A stretch of DNA of 64,000 nt from Nymphaea colorata (GCF_008831285.2 NC_045141.1:26339315-26403314), one strand, 5' to 3'. Shown: positions 46,111-60,448, counted from the stretch's first letter. A program made the numbers and translations. Notes: generated by a model not told the origin, from the letters alone.

Positions 46111-47744
46111 CCAACGAACATTTTGTTATGGGCAGGGATTTTTTTTTTCAAAGCGAATTTTATTTGATCGTTACAGGCTCCACATCAAAATAGTAAATAA
46201 CTATTCAATTTAAATAATTTTAAAATGTTTTTTTAAATGTAAGAAATGGCATAAAACAGCGGCAAAATAAGCTTCTTTTTAGGTGAGTTTAAATTTTCAT
46301 ATTACATTCAATGCGTTAAGCTTATATTTTCCTTTCTTGCTAGCTGTCAAGTGCGCTGTCTGAGAGCGAGACGAGAAGGAAAGGGGCAAAGAAAAATCGA
46401 GGTTGTAATGCGGATGGCCATGAAAAACCATTACGCTCGCTGATGAGAGGATCAATATTAAAAAGCAGGAAAATATGATTCTTGATTTTAAACATTGCAT
46501 TGAGAACTGAAAAACCTTAGCAGTTGAATCGAATTAAACAAAAATAAGTTAAGCAAAGTTCAAAAGTATAATCAAATTTAAAAAAGAAATGTTTAAATCA
46601 AAATCAAGCCAGAGCCCTCAACAACCTAAACCTTGTTGAGGTTTTGAAGGAGAGTCGGGTGCCACTAGTGATATAGGTCACGTAATGTTGGATGAAATCG
46701 TTGAATGGAGGATTTATTGAACGCTGTTTGTTGAATGAATCATGGAATTTAGAAAATGTTGGATAAAATCATAAAAGTGAGTGAATTTATTGAACTTGTA
46801 ACCACTATATCAAATAGGTGCTCCCATGTGTTGTTTAAATTAAAACAAGTAATGCCTTTTCTTTCATGTGCAACACATATAAGATATTAAATGTTTCATA
46901 ATCTTTGATATTTAATTTTTAATAACATCTCATTAAATTTTATGTCGGTACAACAAATGACAGAGCAATGTCATCGTTCATTTCTGATTTTGGCGTGAGA
47001 AAAAAATGCATTTTGCTGGTTTTTTCTAAAAAAAAAATAGACATGATCGTATTGGATATTATGTACCATACCAGTTTTGCCCTAAAACCTACGCTTAGCT
47101 ATGCCTCCCTTCACTCACTTTGTTTCGCTTTGTTGCACCAAACAACATTGTATACTACCCAGAATTGCTGGCTAAGATTTGAAGATACACCCAAATCAAT
47201 GAAATTGGGCAACTGAGATTAAACTTATATGCAAAAAAGGTGCATGGTAACACTAATAAGACCATGACAATAAATGAACCGAAAATTTGGGAAAACGTTT
47301 TACCATATTCATCCTTATATAAGAATTACAAAATGGCCCATATGCAGACCAAAATGATAACTTTTACTCTATAGTTTTTTTGTCCAAAGCCAAATTCAAA
47401 TGCAAAGCAATTAGAAGAAAGCAGTACCAAGTTATATTTGAAGGCCTACTCGTTTTTTTTTTATAATTGTTTTTTATATATGTTTTCAAGCAGCAAAATA
47501 AGATTCTCAATCTTAAACTTTGCATTACGCTGAACTGAAAACTATAGCTTCCTGTTTTGACTACACATGTCTCCTTGTGTTTAAAACTATTTTTTTAATA
47601 AATATAATCTTATTGGTGAATATAAGACGTGAGAAAAAAAAATAGGAATAAGGGTAAAGAAAGAAGAACTTGATGTTTAAATAGGATTTTAAAAAGCTAT
47701 AACTATAAACCTTGAAGACAGCTTTATGCTTTTGTTTTCGATCC

Positions 47745-47955
47745 TATACCGGTGATATAGAAAACCACTATCAGTCTTTAGCGGTGGCAAACACAACCAC
47801 TATAACTTTATACCGGTGATAGATACCGCCGCTAGAAGAGCCAATACCGGTGACGGCAAATCACCGATATAGGTCTATAACGGTGATTAACTTGGCCGAT
47901 ACTGTACTGTCACCGCTATATACTTACAGGGGTGGTTTTAGTCACCGGTATATCT
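47745..47955. repeat. ACCGGTGA/TCACCGGT motif cluster, unit 3
   Basis: Full-length cluster with at least six inverted or direct ACCGGTGA-type motifs, ending at GTCACCGGTATATC. Confidence 0.5.
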
Positions 47956-48988
47956 CCCTAAAACCACAAGTAAAAGGAAGGCGCACCTTGCCACTGTTGT
48001 TTGAGGCACACGCCTCAACTGCCCCTCTCTCTCTCTCTCTCTCCGTTTTGCATTGACGCTTGTATCTTTTTACTTTTTTTTTTATCATATAGTTATATTT
48101 TCTTCAGCATATTCTTGTTTTTGTTTACTCTTTTTTTGTCCAGTTAGCTAATGTGGGACGAAATGGGTTCCACCTAGCAGCAGCATCATATTTGGTTGGC
48201 ACGCAAAACTAGTGACCTTTAACATCCCGTGAAGCATATCTTGCTCTGGGAAAACCTCTCTGTTTTCTGGCTTGTTGCTCACCTCTTCTGGCAAACCTGA
48301 AAAGAAACATTTGAGAGAATATCATACCACATGAAGAAAGTTGTACAAACATGAAATAATTTCAGGTAGAACTTTTGGACAATATTATTTCCTGCATTCT
48401 CCAATATCCGAGCCTTGCCAAATGACACGCTAGACATCAAACAAGGACCAGGAAGAGGTGAATGATCTTATAAACATCACAATTCACAACCAAACAATAG
48501 ATCCTGTGAAATTTTCAAAAATTTAAAAGTTAAGAGACAAGGTAGAACAAACCCAGTTACCATGTATTTCATGCTCTCCAACATCAACGATCAATCTGCA
48601 TATACAATTGCAAGTATTGCCGCAGTCTGGTATTCTCTCACGCGCAAACCTATAAATACACCTCAAACCCATAAATACACCTTTAAATAAACAGAGGAAT
48701 GTTATTGATTCATCTCCTATCCTAACGCATTAACGGTGCACAAAACCTTCCAAGGAAAAGTTGTGCATACAAGCCACACACAAAAAAAAAAAAAATCGAT
48801 TTCAGAAATGGACTTTAGGTTTTCATTTTATGTTATGCAAACTTACAATACATACAAACAAGGAATCAAGATACCCGGCAATTCTTTCACAAAAAACATT
48901 TTCCCATTGTAAGTCCAATCAAACATGATAGATAGCCTCTCATTGCAAATTAATTGCTGCACCTAGCCCAATAATGAGTGTCACAACA

Positions 48989-49312
48989 AGTTTCAGGTCA
49001 TGCATTCGGAAATGCCCCAACTAATTTTCAAAACACGAATGTTGTTTTTTTTTTTTTTTGCTGCCCATACTTAAAAACATTCGCATTAGGATCTGACCCG
49101 GAATCAGCACTAGCACTTGAAGGGTGTTAACAGTCGGCAACAATCATATGCAAAGACAGAAGTTTGTATTTGGAAGTCATCAAGGTCATGCTGCTGAGTG
49201 TTAACACCATTCCGGGTCAGATACCAATTTAAATTTCCTTAAGCAGGGGCAGAAAATGACATTCAGGTTTTCAAAAGTAGTTGGGGCATTTCTGAAGGCG
49301 TGACCTGAAACT
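48989..49312. mobile_element. Hairpin MITE, unit 3 copy
   Basis: 324 bp, same termini. The inner left arm reads GGTGTTAACAGTC, a C-to-G change that weakens the pairing and is shared with unit 4. Confidence 0.72.
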
Positions 49313-49760
49313 ATGACTTTCATAGGGACCTCCAAAACTCATAGGAGCCTTCATGTGTTTGGCAAGACCTTTTTTCTTGTGTATACTTTTGAACCACCAC
49401 TTTCATTAGTTGAGTTCACCTTCATCTGTGGCACCCTTTCAACTTGCTCATCCTCCTTCCCATGGCCAAGGCACCATCTTTCATAACATTGGAAGCAAAC
49501 CTACTTCCTCCTCTCTTTGATTTGTCCAGATTCAATCGCTTGACTAATATGACTAATATCTGTTTGGTCGTGAAACATCTAATGCCTCATGCTGCATCAT
49601 TGGTTTTGTGGACATGCCATTGTTTCGGTTTCATGTCTGCAACCTAACACTCATTCATTTACATTTCTCCTCCTTGATTCTAAATAGTTCAAAATTCTCT
49701 AGCAGTTTAACAATTGTGGCTTGGCTGCCTATACTTTAATGCAAAGTTTCATCACGTAAG

Positions 49761-50035
49761 CCTCCCACTAAAGGAACCCATGCATCCAGGCACATATAAT
49801 TTATTTCTGCAAATTCAGCCTGCCAGATACTCCAAGACATGTCCTTTCTGCTTGAATTCAGATAGTTCAATATTCTAATCCAAGAAAGTTGAATGGCGCA
49901 GACCTCCTACTAAAGGAATCCATGCTTCCAAGCACATATAATTTATTTCTGCAAATTCAGTCTGCCAGATACTCTAAGACATGTCGTTCTGCTTGAATTT
50001 AGATAGTTCAATATTCCAAGAAAGTTGAATGGCCA
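49761..50035. repeat. 142-bp tandem duplication, unit 3
   Basis: Copies start at 49,761 and 49,903, exactly 142 bp apart, without the extra 38-bp piece seen in unit 2. Confidence 0.75.
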
Positions 50036-50904
50036 AATCAAACAAATAAAACATCAATAGACTGTTGCAACCTTGTAGACGGACAAACTACTTATACCAT
50101 CTAATGAGTCAGTCCTTCCAAACTAAAATTTCCTGGCAGTATGGGTACTGCTCAGCCCAAAAGATACAGCTGAGTGAAATCCCTCCTTGGGCATCTTAGC
50201 TACACATTTGTTGAGCTTGTGAATAAGGTGCTTGAGAACGATGAGGACGAGGACCACATACTTGTTCATCTGCGGTTGTACGCTTGTGGATTTCTAGATG
50301 CCAAGCTCCCATCATTGGCTTCAAGTATTTTCAACAGTAGAATATATATGATATTGGATGCTACATTTCAAGCCCTGTGTTCGGTTTTTCAGAAGCACAA
50401 TACATGGTTTATTAAAAAATGGACATGGTGCACCTTTAATCAATCTTTCTTCGCTTGAAGAAAGACATGGGAACTTGAAAAACAAGAACGCATTTTCAAT
50501 TATCATCCAAAAGAGGAACATGGAATGATCTTGTTATGCCAACACATAAGCATTAACTTGCAAAAAATAGTAAAATACGATATAAGGAGAGAATAGCAAG
50601 GAACTTTGCAGTCAACCAAAGTTATATTACCTTTAGCAAAGTACGGACGGAGGAAGAACTTTGTATGGGTACATTATTCCATTGGGTTCTAACAGCTTCT
50701 TTATGGAACCCATGAATTGAACCTCAAATGCACAAAAAGAACTAGGAAATAAGAAGAAAAATGCAAAAAAATGTACGATATATGCAAGACTGCCACATCC
50801 ATCAGCACACAAATGGACATAATTTTTCTTAAGATTGATTAAGAAATGCAAATTCTGAGAAATTCAGAAATAGCAGAACAAGCAAGCCTTCATGTTTTAA
50901 ATAA

Positions 50905-50993
50905 ACTCCAGTTGATTGGAGGTCCATCAGGTCTGCCATAAAGCAGCCGATCCAAGCTCCCATGGAAGTCTCTCAAAAAACCAGAATTCAATG
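50905..50993 (-). pseudogene. Kinase fragment, unit 3
   Basis: Same fragment as in unit 2, ending after INW. Confidence 0.55.
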
Positions 50994-51738
50994 ATCAGAG
51001 CCTTCACGTGCATGAAATCCAATCTGTTTACAAATATGAAGATGTTGCAAAGATGCAATCTTGTTAATCTCGCTTATGAATTCCTTACAGTAACCCTACT
51101 GGCACATATCAAATAAGCGTGACTAACAGGAAAATAATCCATTAAGCCAGAAAAAGAGGACAAACAGCAAAGCAAAAGAACCCCAGATTTTTGAGGAGTC
51201 GAAAAATAGGTTCTTTTCGTCCTAATCCTCTCATTCACCTGGAAGCTTAATATACATATAAAAATGTGAATTAGTGTCCACAGCTATATAACTTTTGTTG
51301 CTCCATTTGGTACTATGATTCCTTTGTTAAGCTGATAGATACTTAAAAGTGGTTGAATGCTAATTATATGATTATGGGCTTCGGCCTTCAAATACTTCTT
51401 CCAAGGTGACAAGTATTAAGGACTACCGCAACATTACACCCCTTGTACCAAAGCAGACAAGAATAGATGGATGATGTCCCTTTGAACGTGGGTCAGTGCA
51501 TGGATGAACATGTTTGCACACAAGGGTGTGTATGCATTGTGAAGTCGACAATCAATAAAATCACTCTCTCTTCTCTCGTTTTCCTCTTTCTCTCTGTTTC
51601 TCTTCTTTCCCAAAACTTTATTAGCCCCTAATTTGCAACCGCACTGGGAAGAACATACTGCGAAAACAAAAAAAATAGACTAAGATAAAAATACGTGATC
51701 ACAGTATCACAATACAAAAGAATACCAGTGAAGATCAG

Positions 51739-52313
51739 CAACTGTCGTCTTCTTGCAAGCTCATCATTGTGCTTTTCAACAAGATAAGCAAGTCAGTGAA
51801 ATATTTTTTTACCTTTCTTGGAAAGAACACAGAAATTTCTTTAGAGCAAATGAATGTAATACATAATTTGACAACAGAACATGTGAAATTCTTGAACAAC
51901 CTGGAAAAATGCTCAGAAGCAGAAATTTTAGAACAAATGATAAAAACGAACAAACTGAAGATGAGTTTAGCGTATCTGCAAAAGTGATCGACTTGTCACG
52001 ATCGACGCTCACAGAGACAAGCGACGGCAAAACTCCAGATGGGTATAGCATATCTGCAAAAGGAACCATTGAATAGTGAAGAAGAAGAAATATCGATGCA
52101 TATACAGAGAGAGAGACCGACACAGTGGATCTTGGTAAGTCGACAATGGAGAAGGATCAATGGGCAGCTTTTCGTCGGAAGGCAGGCAACACCGGAGAGG
52201 TCGTGCAAAAGAGGCTGCGAGAAATCAGGTTGGGCGGAAAAGTTTCGACTTCCTGGCGCTACTCGACGATCGCCAGAGCTATCCGAACGGCACTGGCATC
52301 CCTTGTAACTGTG
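51739..52313 (+). other. Hypothetical gene-like segment, unit 3
   Basis: Near-identical copy of the segment at 38,166-38,740, with the same two frames and the same junction to the retroelement relic. Because the copies are so alike, frame conservation gives no evidence of selection. Confidence 0.25.
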
Positions 52314-52317
52314 GCTC

Positions 52318-54310
52318 TGTTCTTTATAAGCTGCTGCAGCAACTCCATCGCCCCCAACAGAACTATAACATCTCTGCTTCCATCAAGTTGATTGCAGGTC
52401 CTTCTGCCCATCAGATCTGGGCCTGTTGCTGGGGTTTTCGCATGGGCTGTTCCAAGACATCTGCCAAAACATGAACCCTGGTCTCCTTGATAATGTCTTG
52501 TGTCTGAGGTGGTTCCATACACATTGATTTAGATCATGCAATTGCTTCCCCCTCCCCATTTCCTCGCAAGCAACCCTGCGCTGCTCCATTGAATGACTTC
52601 AATAGTTCTCTGTTGAGTCTCTTTGGTCATGGTGAGTGGAGATTGGAACCTGTGTTTGTTTTACAGATCTTCTCAAACAATGTGAGGGTAGCCCATCATA
52701 GTGTGGCCCACTGGAATGAATATGTAATATGGAAAAATCTTTTCCCCTCCCTACAATTTCCACAGCCGCTTCCATTCCTCCAATACTAATTGTGTAGTTA
52801 CCCTTTCTGGCACTGAGAACAATGTCTTTGTTAAAAGTGAGAACAACGTCTTCGTTAAAAGGTAGTTCCACTGGGGCAACACCTGCCATCGATAGTTCTT
52901 GAATTTTCTGGCAATTTCAATCAACGTTAGTCTAACCTTGAAATTAACTTTCAAGTCCTCGTTAGATGCATGGATCATCAACAAGGTGTGCCTCAGGTTA
53001 AGAAAGGTGCTCATCATGACGGCTGAGCAATCTCTTCACTTTTCTCTTTGGAAGACTCCATGACAATTCATCATTTCTTTCAAGCTACCATGACAGCTGC
53101 AAAGATCTTCAGGTGCAACCTTGCCTAAAAGCATAAAGCTTGGGGTATATTGATGCAACACTCCTAGCAGGGATGTGACTCTCGGTCTTTTTTCTCTACC
53201 CACAAGCAGGTTTTAGAAAAATGATAGCCAATTGTAGCATCTTTAGAGAGTTCAGTCTGCCCCATTGGAACGACTTTGTCTCCCATGGTTCTAGCTACGG
53301 CTAACAAGCTCTTGATTACCCATCTTCTCCAAACTTGCTGCTCCATTCCTGCAGGACGTACTAACTCGGCAATCCTGTGTACTGCCATAGTCGCAAGCCA
53401 TGTAACTGCAGCTCTCTGTATGCCTTCAACAGTGCACCGATCCACTTTGCTTGTTCTTGCTCATCTAATAGTCGACCCACTACCCTTTTTTTGAACTCAT
53501 TTGTAGACACTCTGAATGGAAAGGCAATCACAATTTCACCTCCTTCCAAGAAAAAAGACTCGGCCAGCAACTCTAACCATTAACTTGCCAACATCAAGAG
53601 ATGCTTCCATAGGACTCCTACTCACTAGGCCGCCTGCAGCCTTGCACCACCTTAACATCGGCACATATACATCAATTCCATAAACACGCTGGTTAGGTGG
53701 TCGGAGACAAGTGATCTTTCTAAACCCCATAGTGTCAACATCCTCCTTTGGCTTCTCGACAATTAAGACTGCTGCTTCACTTGTATAGTTGTATGGTAGG
53801 GTTTGGCAGAACTTGGGCCCAGCAACGTCCGGGGAATTGCAATCGACTTCCAACAATCCCTGAAACTACACCAAACCACCAATTGCCATTGTCTAGCCTT
53901 CGAGGCCAACTACATCGGCAAGGACTCTTCTCCAATCCAAACTGGTCAGACAATGACTCCATCTGGGCGGCACAACCTCTGACTTTTTTGCTCCTAGAAA
54001 AGCAAGAGGCAGAGCTGCCACCTTAGCCATAGCCCAAAACTCGCGAGGTTGTTGAACTAGTCATCGTCTTCCCTAGCATGGTTAGGACTCCAAGATTCAG
54101 GACTAGGCACACCATACAGCTCAGTCCCAATTTGTAGTAGAAAATAGCCATGATGAATTTCATCTTATGGCATAAGCGGCCCGTGGAGGATCGACTGAGA
54201 CATCCAGCTGCCTTTTGGTATGCTCTTAGCCACCGCCAACAAGGGTCACCCATTCCAACCCAATAACACACGCACGCTCAGCCCTAATCCCAATTAGGGT
54301 CCTCCCTCGC
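52318..54310 (-). pseudogene. Chromovirus-associated relic, unit 3
   Basis: Single-copy version of the relic that is duplicated in unit 2, with the same broken frames. Confidence 0.5.
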
Positions 54311-54431
54311 CAAAGGGCCAGACTCTCAATGTTCGTGGTGGTTTTAGGAATAAAAACACACCAAGAAAATGAAGAAACAATCCTACATTCACTAGCTAAG
54401 TTGAACCCTATGCTTATTAACTACCAGACCT

Positions 54432-54436
<5 letters not shown>

Positions 54437-54482
<46 letters not shown>

Positions 54483-54496
54483 CAAAAAAAAAAAAA
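54437..54496. repeat. Compound microsatellite CT-CA-A, unit 3
   Basis: Same structure and nearly the same length as in unit 2. Confidence 0.95.
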
Positions 54497-57400
54497 TCAA
54501 CAAAGCAAGCAATAGTACAAAGTTTACAAACATTTCCACTAATGCCTACAAGGTTAATGAGAAAGATTCCGCTTGAATACTACACAATGTTGCAGATTCT
54601 ACCTAAGAGGCAATAGAAGTAATTTACGTATTCTTTTGCCATGCCCTGGCAAGGGCAACAAAAATTTGGTGTGGTTTTTATGTTAAATCTCTTTAAAATG
54701 ATATTTGAAAAAAAAAACAATGACAACCATACACCAAATTTTAAATTTATAACCAAAGAAAAACAAGTGCCAAGTCCATATCGAATATGGGGGAACAAAC
54801 ATATACTAACAAACATAGACTAAGATGGACTCAAATATGCACAATTCTCTGGATGCCAAACATATATTAAGATAGACCAAAAATGCAAGATTGTCTGGTT
54901 GCATCTGCCCTTTAATTCCTCCAGGTGATCACAAACTTGGAAACAAATAAGACTTGGAAAAAAATAAAATAACTCTAAGATAGACTAATAAACGCCTTAA
55001 TTAGCCCCTAAAGATATACATCAAATGGAAAATAGTGGTCTAATGCATAAGTTGTCTAATGCATACACTAGCAATCACAAATTGAGGTAAAAGACAAACT
55101 AATTGATTACTAGAAACTTGTCCGGTTGCTGCAAGCAATCTAATTTCTGCACATATATGTAATTTTCTCATAAATGTATAGCAAAAATTCAATGTTTTCA
55201 ATATAAATTTGCAACCACTGAGTCAAATCAGATTCCTTACAAAAAAATAAGCTAAACCCAAGAGATAAAAGGTCTTGGGAAGCAAAACAAATCAATTATC
55301 AAAGGTCACCCAAAAATCCACAATTTTGGAATAGAATTTTACAGCAACAACAACTCTATCTCTGCAGGTTAGGAGATTTCTGGTGTGTGGTTTTCAAGCT
55401 CTCAAACGTACAGGCAAAAAGTTGGTTTTCTACAAAGTTATGACAAGCCAATGAACAAAAAACACAAACAAACAATTGTTTACCTATCTTTATGCAAGTC
55501 ACTATCTAGCTAAAACAACGATAGGAAATTTATTACACTCGATATGAATGGAATATGTTTGAGAGGTAGCAGTTTTGGTAACAAGAAAACGACATCTTTC
55601 AAGAACAAAGAGGGGTTGGGAGTTCCTCATAGGTCCAATAAGCTAGGAAACATAACAAAAGATGTCAAGTTTTTATTTTGAAACAGCTCATAAATCATTG
55701 ATTTAAATCATAAGCTTGAGTGCTCGTTGTGCAAATGATATGCACTTCATTTACCCTCAATATCGTACAAGCATTAGGATTCGTTTCGCATCAATGTTGT
55801 TGAATATCTAGAAATGAAAATTTTTAAATTTCCAAAATATGAACATAAAGGAATCATCCTCAACATCTTAGAAAGTCAAAAAGAGGAATGGCTATTGACT
55901 CAAGACTCGCACATCCACAAAAGACTGTCACATTCAATTCGTAGTGAGTTCAGCCTTCATGCCATTCATATCTTGACAGGCACCTTTTCTTGCTTTTTTT
56001 TTCCTTTTTTTTTTTTGCAATCGGCTTTTTGCCGTTTCTTTTTTTTTTTCATTTTTGCATTTGATTTTTTTTATTTAGGCCGACCTTCACCTTTGAGGGA
56101 ATCTCTCACCACCCCAAAGGCTACTACGGAGCTCCACCACTTTAGTGGTTATGTGTAGCTTTTTCATGTATCCAACTCGTTTCACCTTGCGGGTTTTCAA
56201 CATGTCAAAAGTTCATAGGTCTTCATCTTCGCGGCATAGACATAAATCACCTTTATGCCTACCCGGTACTCTCGATTACTGACCTAGAGGAACAACCACA
56301 TGAGCTCCGAGCCCATCTCTCAACTCTCATTTTGCTACCTGCCAAGATTTTAAAAGGCATTATGGCTTCTCTCCTAGGATATTTTCCCGATAAATCTTTG
56401 CAGAGGCTTGATCACTTAAGTCAATAGCCTTTCATAGTCTTGACTTTCTCAGCTTCATAGAATTTTTCTTCACTGCTCATATCTAGGATCTTTTCAAATT
56501 TCCTCTTCTAATGATTCACAACAAAAACTTGAATTTTTTCCTTCTACTCGAGGAGGTATTAAGAATAACATGAAGGTATATCATTATGTGAGAAAACTTT
56601 TTAAAAATGCTTTTAGGTAAAACTAAAAATTTTCATTTGTCAAAAAGTTCTTGACATCAAATGGTACATCACCTACAAGTAAAAACTCTCGTCTGCCAAA
56701 AGACACGAGCGTTTATGAAACCAGCTGGATTTGTTGGGTAGAAGAATGAACTACATCAGCTCTCCTACAAAAGTAGGGACTACACAAAAATGTTGGTTTG
56801 AGGGTGAAGAGTTCTCATAAGTGTCAGGTCCTCAATTAATTGGAAGTTTCAAACAATTGGGTAAAGCACATTCTCTCCCTAAACAAACGACTAGGTTTAG
56901 ATTGCACAAAAGCTTGGCCCATCGACAACTTGTGGCTTCCATAATTTCACCAACAGTTGGTGAACACCATACTTATGAACCAACAAAAAAGTTGTCTCCA
57001 CAATCAGCAAATCAAAGCCCAAACCAGAGCTCTGATACCATAAAAATGTGTAAACCTACAATGAAACTCAATCAAAGGCACTAATGCCAAGTCACCAAGA
57101 AAGTAAAGAATGAAAAACATAATTGAATCACAACAAAAGTCATGGAAAAAGCTTCCTTACAATGGCAAACACAAGATCTACATATACACACATATGAAGG
57201 ATCTAGCATAAGAGCAGTCTGCAACCTTATCCTTGTCGAGCATTGAAATGGTCTTCTCAGTAGCAGAAATCCACAAACAGGAAGCTATTAGAAAAACACC
57301 AGTTACGACTCGGACCATATTGAAGTGAAGACTGTAACCGAAACTACTGTCTCGGAAGAGGAGCATGTAAACAAATCCTGTCAGTCAGACCCCCCCCCCC

Positions 57401-57543
57401 CCTCATTTACATCACACAAAACAATGCAACACCACTTCTAATACAGAGACAAACTTCCAGCTACAGTTGCAGTATCAGAGTTTGAAGACCGTGAGGAGAA
57501 CGTAAAACAGAACTTGAAACAAGAGAACGTATCAAGTGTGCAG

Positions 57544-57653
57544 CCAAGCTCCTAACCGCACCTTCAATGTGAAAATTTCTCATAAAATTACTCAATTTCC
57601 AAGCTCCTAACCGCACCTTCAATGTGAAAATTTCTCATAAAATTACTCAATTT
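57544..57653. repeat. 55-bp tandem duplication, unit 3
   Basis: Same duplication as at 32,035 and 45,087. Confidence 0.92.
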
Positions 57654-57969
57654 CACCATAAAACAACCTGCGTTTGCGATTTAGGAATCGTCCTTATAAC
57701 AGTGCTTCAAGTATGGCAAAACATGGCTTATCCCCTCATGTCCGAAACACTGCCAAAACATGTTCTGCTGCCAAATTCTCTTAAAACAAAACCCTGTGGT
57801 GTTTCATTCCTGGAACGGAGTGTAAGCCCGTAAACGATCGCCAGAAAAGGAAAACACCATTGTCGGGTCAGAAAAAAAATAAAAGCTCTTAAAAAACACG
57901 ACCATGCAAAACGAAAAAAAACAAAGGAAATCAGGGAATCTCAACCTCGCGAAACAAAAAAACCGGATG

Positions 57970-58565
57970 CCTATGGATTAAAGTCATCAGCAACTAGAGG
58001 CAGGAAAAGAAGACCCTCAACTTGGAAGATGAAAGCGAGGAAAATGTCGCTCAAATCTATTCAATTCCAACCTGAACAAGGTAAGAAAGGAGAAACAGGA
58101 CAAGGAAATGGCAGGACAAAACACAATGAATCTACTTCATCGCAGGAGAGAGAGAGAGAGAGAGAGGGAGAGGGACCTGCAATCGGTGGAAATCTCAGAG
58201 CTTTCCGTGATGAAGAAGACGATGAGAGGAACAAAGCTTTGCAGAACACGGAAAGCCTCAGCGCCTTGTTAACCAGTCCCTTTTGAAGCAGGCTTGGGGA
58301 CGAGCTTTGAAGACCTACACGGCAGCCGAAGTCGTCCGGTCGCCCACGAAGCTGCAGGACTGGAGGAGGGAGCTGCGATGAAGGAAGCAGCAAGGAGGAG
58401 GGCGGCGGCTGCGGCAGAAGCCGATGCTCACCATTCCAGCCGTAACGGGCATTTTCTTCGTCCAGGAAAGGAAAGTTGATCTGAAATTTCCGGAAATATG
58501 TGTGCGGAAATCGCCCAACGGACATTTTCTTCACCTCACGCTTAATGGGCAGGCAAAAAGAATTT
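57970..58565. other. GC-rich island resembling a gene 5' end, unit 3
   Basis: Copy of the same island. A 1-bp deletion after GAACAAAGC shifts the second plus-strand frame, which argues against that frame being under constraint. Confidence 0.3.
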
Positions 58566-60239
58566 AGATTTGCCCCAACGAACATTTTGTTATGGGCAGG
58601 GATTTTTTTTTTCAAAGCGAATTTTATTGGATCGTTACAGGCTCCACATCAAAATAGTAAATAACTATTCAATTTAAATAATTTTAAAATGTTTTTTTAA
58701 ATGTAAGAATGGCATAAAACAGCGGCAAAAGAAGCTAGGTGAGTTTAAATTTTCATATTACATTCAATGCGTTAAGCTTATATTTTCCTTTCTTGCTAGC
58801 TGTCATGTGCGCTGTCTGAGAGCGAGAGGAGAAGGAAAGGGGCAAAGAAAAATCGAGGTTGTAATGCGGATGGCCATGAAAAACCTTTACGCTCGCTGAT
58901 GAGAGGATCAATATTAAAAAGCAGGAAAATATGATTCTTGATTTTAAACATTGCATTGAGAACTGAAAAGCCTTAGCAGATGAATCGAATTAAACAAAAA
59001 TAAGTTAAGCAAAGTTCAAAAGTATAATCAAATTTAAAAAAGAAATGTTTAAATCAAAATCAGGCCAGAGCCCTCAACAACCTAAACCTTGTTGAGGTTT
59101 TGAAGGAGAGTCTGGTGCCACTATATTGTTAGCTGCTAGTGATATAGGTCACGTTATACACATACATAGAATTAAGTTAATGTTGGATGAAATCGTTGAA
59201 TGGAGGATTTATTGAACGCTGTTTGTTGAATGAATCATGGAATTTAGAAAATGTTGGATAAAATCATAAAAGTGAGTGAATTTATTGAACTTGTAACCAC
59301 TAGATCAAATAGGTGCTCCCATGTGTTGTTTAAATTAAAACAAGTAATGCCTTTTCTTTCATGTGCAACACATATAAGATATTAAATGTTTCATAATCTT
59401 TGATATTTAATTTTTAATAACATCTCATTAAATTTTATGTCGGTACAACAAATGACAGAGCAATGTCATCGTTCATTTCTGATTTTGGCGTGAGAAAAAA
59501 ATGCATTTTGCTGGTTTTTTCTAAAAAAAAAATAGACATGATCGTATTGGATATTATGTACCATACCAGTTTTGCCCTAAAACCTACGCTTAGCTATGCC
59601 TCCCTTCACTCACTTTGTTTCGCTTTGTTGCACCAAACAACATTGTATACTACCCAGAATTGCTGGCTAAGATTTGAAGATACACCCAAATCAATGAAAT
59701 TGGGCAACTGAGATTAAACTTATATGCAAAAAAGGTGCATGGTAACACTAATAAGACCATGACAATAAATGAACCGAAAATTTGGGAAAACGTTTTACCA
59801 TATTCATCCTTATATATAAGAATTACAAAATGGCCCATATGCAGACCAAAATGATAACCTTTACTCTATAGTTTTTTTGTTCAAAGCCAAATTCAAATGC
59901 AAATCAATTAGAAGAAAGCAGTACCAAGTTATATTTAAAGGTCTACTCGTTTTTTTTTATAATTGTTTTTTATATATGTTTTCAAGCAGCAAAATAAGAT
60001 TCTCAATCTTAAACTTTGCATTACCCTGAACTGAAAACTATAGCTTCCTGTTTTGACTACACATGTCTCCTTGTGTTTAAAACTATTTTTTTAATAAATA
60101 TAATCTTATTGGTGAATATAAGACGTGAGAAAAAAAATAGGAATAAGGGTAAAGAAAGAAGAACTTGATGTTTAAATAGGATTTTAAAAAGCTAAAACTA
60201 TAAACCTTGAAGACAGCTTTATGCTTTTGTTTTCGATCC

Positions 60240-60448
60240 TATACCGGTGATATAGAAAACCACTATCAGTCTTTAGCGGTGGCAAACACAACCGGTATAA
60301 ATCTATACCGGTGATAGATACCGCCGCTAGAAGACCAATACCGGTGACGGGCAAATCACCGATATAGGTCTATAACGGTGATTAACTTGGCCGATACTGT
60401 ACTGTCACCGCTATATACTTACAGGGGTGGTTTTAGTCACCGGTATAT
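60240..60448. repeat. ACCGGTGA/TCACCGGT motif cluster, unit 4
   Basis: Near-identical to the unit 3 cluster. It has one extra intact motif pair (AACCGGTATAAATC), where unit 3 reads AACCACTATAACTT. Confidence 0.5.

Larger units (their letters stand above)
34335..47440. repeat. Tandem array unit 2
   Basis: This unit lacks about 500 bp at its left end: the sequence after AAAATGATAA at 34,331-34,340 jumps straight into the ACCGGTGA cluster. It contains a nested duplication of about 1.4 kb (39,215-42,041). It lacks about 342 bp present in units 1 and 3: the text passes from GGCACTAATGCCAA to CCACTTCTAATAC at about 44,975. Otherwise it matches unit 3 almost base for base over long stretches, for example 42,320-44,970 against 54,436-57,085. 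Spacer stretches such as 42,400-44,900 and 46,120-47,340 hold no recognised gene. Confidence 0.88.
47441..59937. repeat. Tandem array unit 3 (most complete)
   Basis: At 12,497 bp this is the best reference for the repeat. Order: ACCGGTGA cluster (47.75 kb), MITE (49.0 kb), 142-bp duplication (49.8 kb), kinase piece (50.9 kb), hypothetical segment (51.7-52.3 kb), retroelement relic (52.3-54.3 kb), CT/CA/A microsatellite (54.45 kb), spacer with primer-site-like motif (57.03 kb), 55-bp duplication (57.55 kb), GC-rich island (58.0-58.6 kb), AT-rich spacer (58.6-59.9 kb). The gaps between these elements hold no gene I recognise. Confidence 0.88.

Noticed and set aside
46968..47216. 82-codon frame in units 2 and 3
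   Set aside because: Near-identical duplicates only, AT-driven composition, and the unit 1 version is broken by single-base differences.
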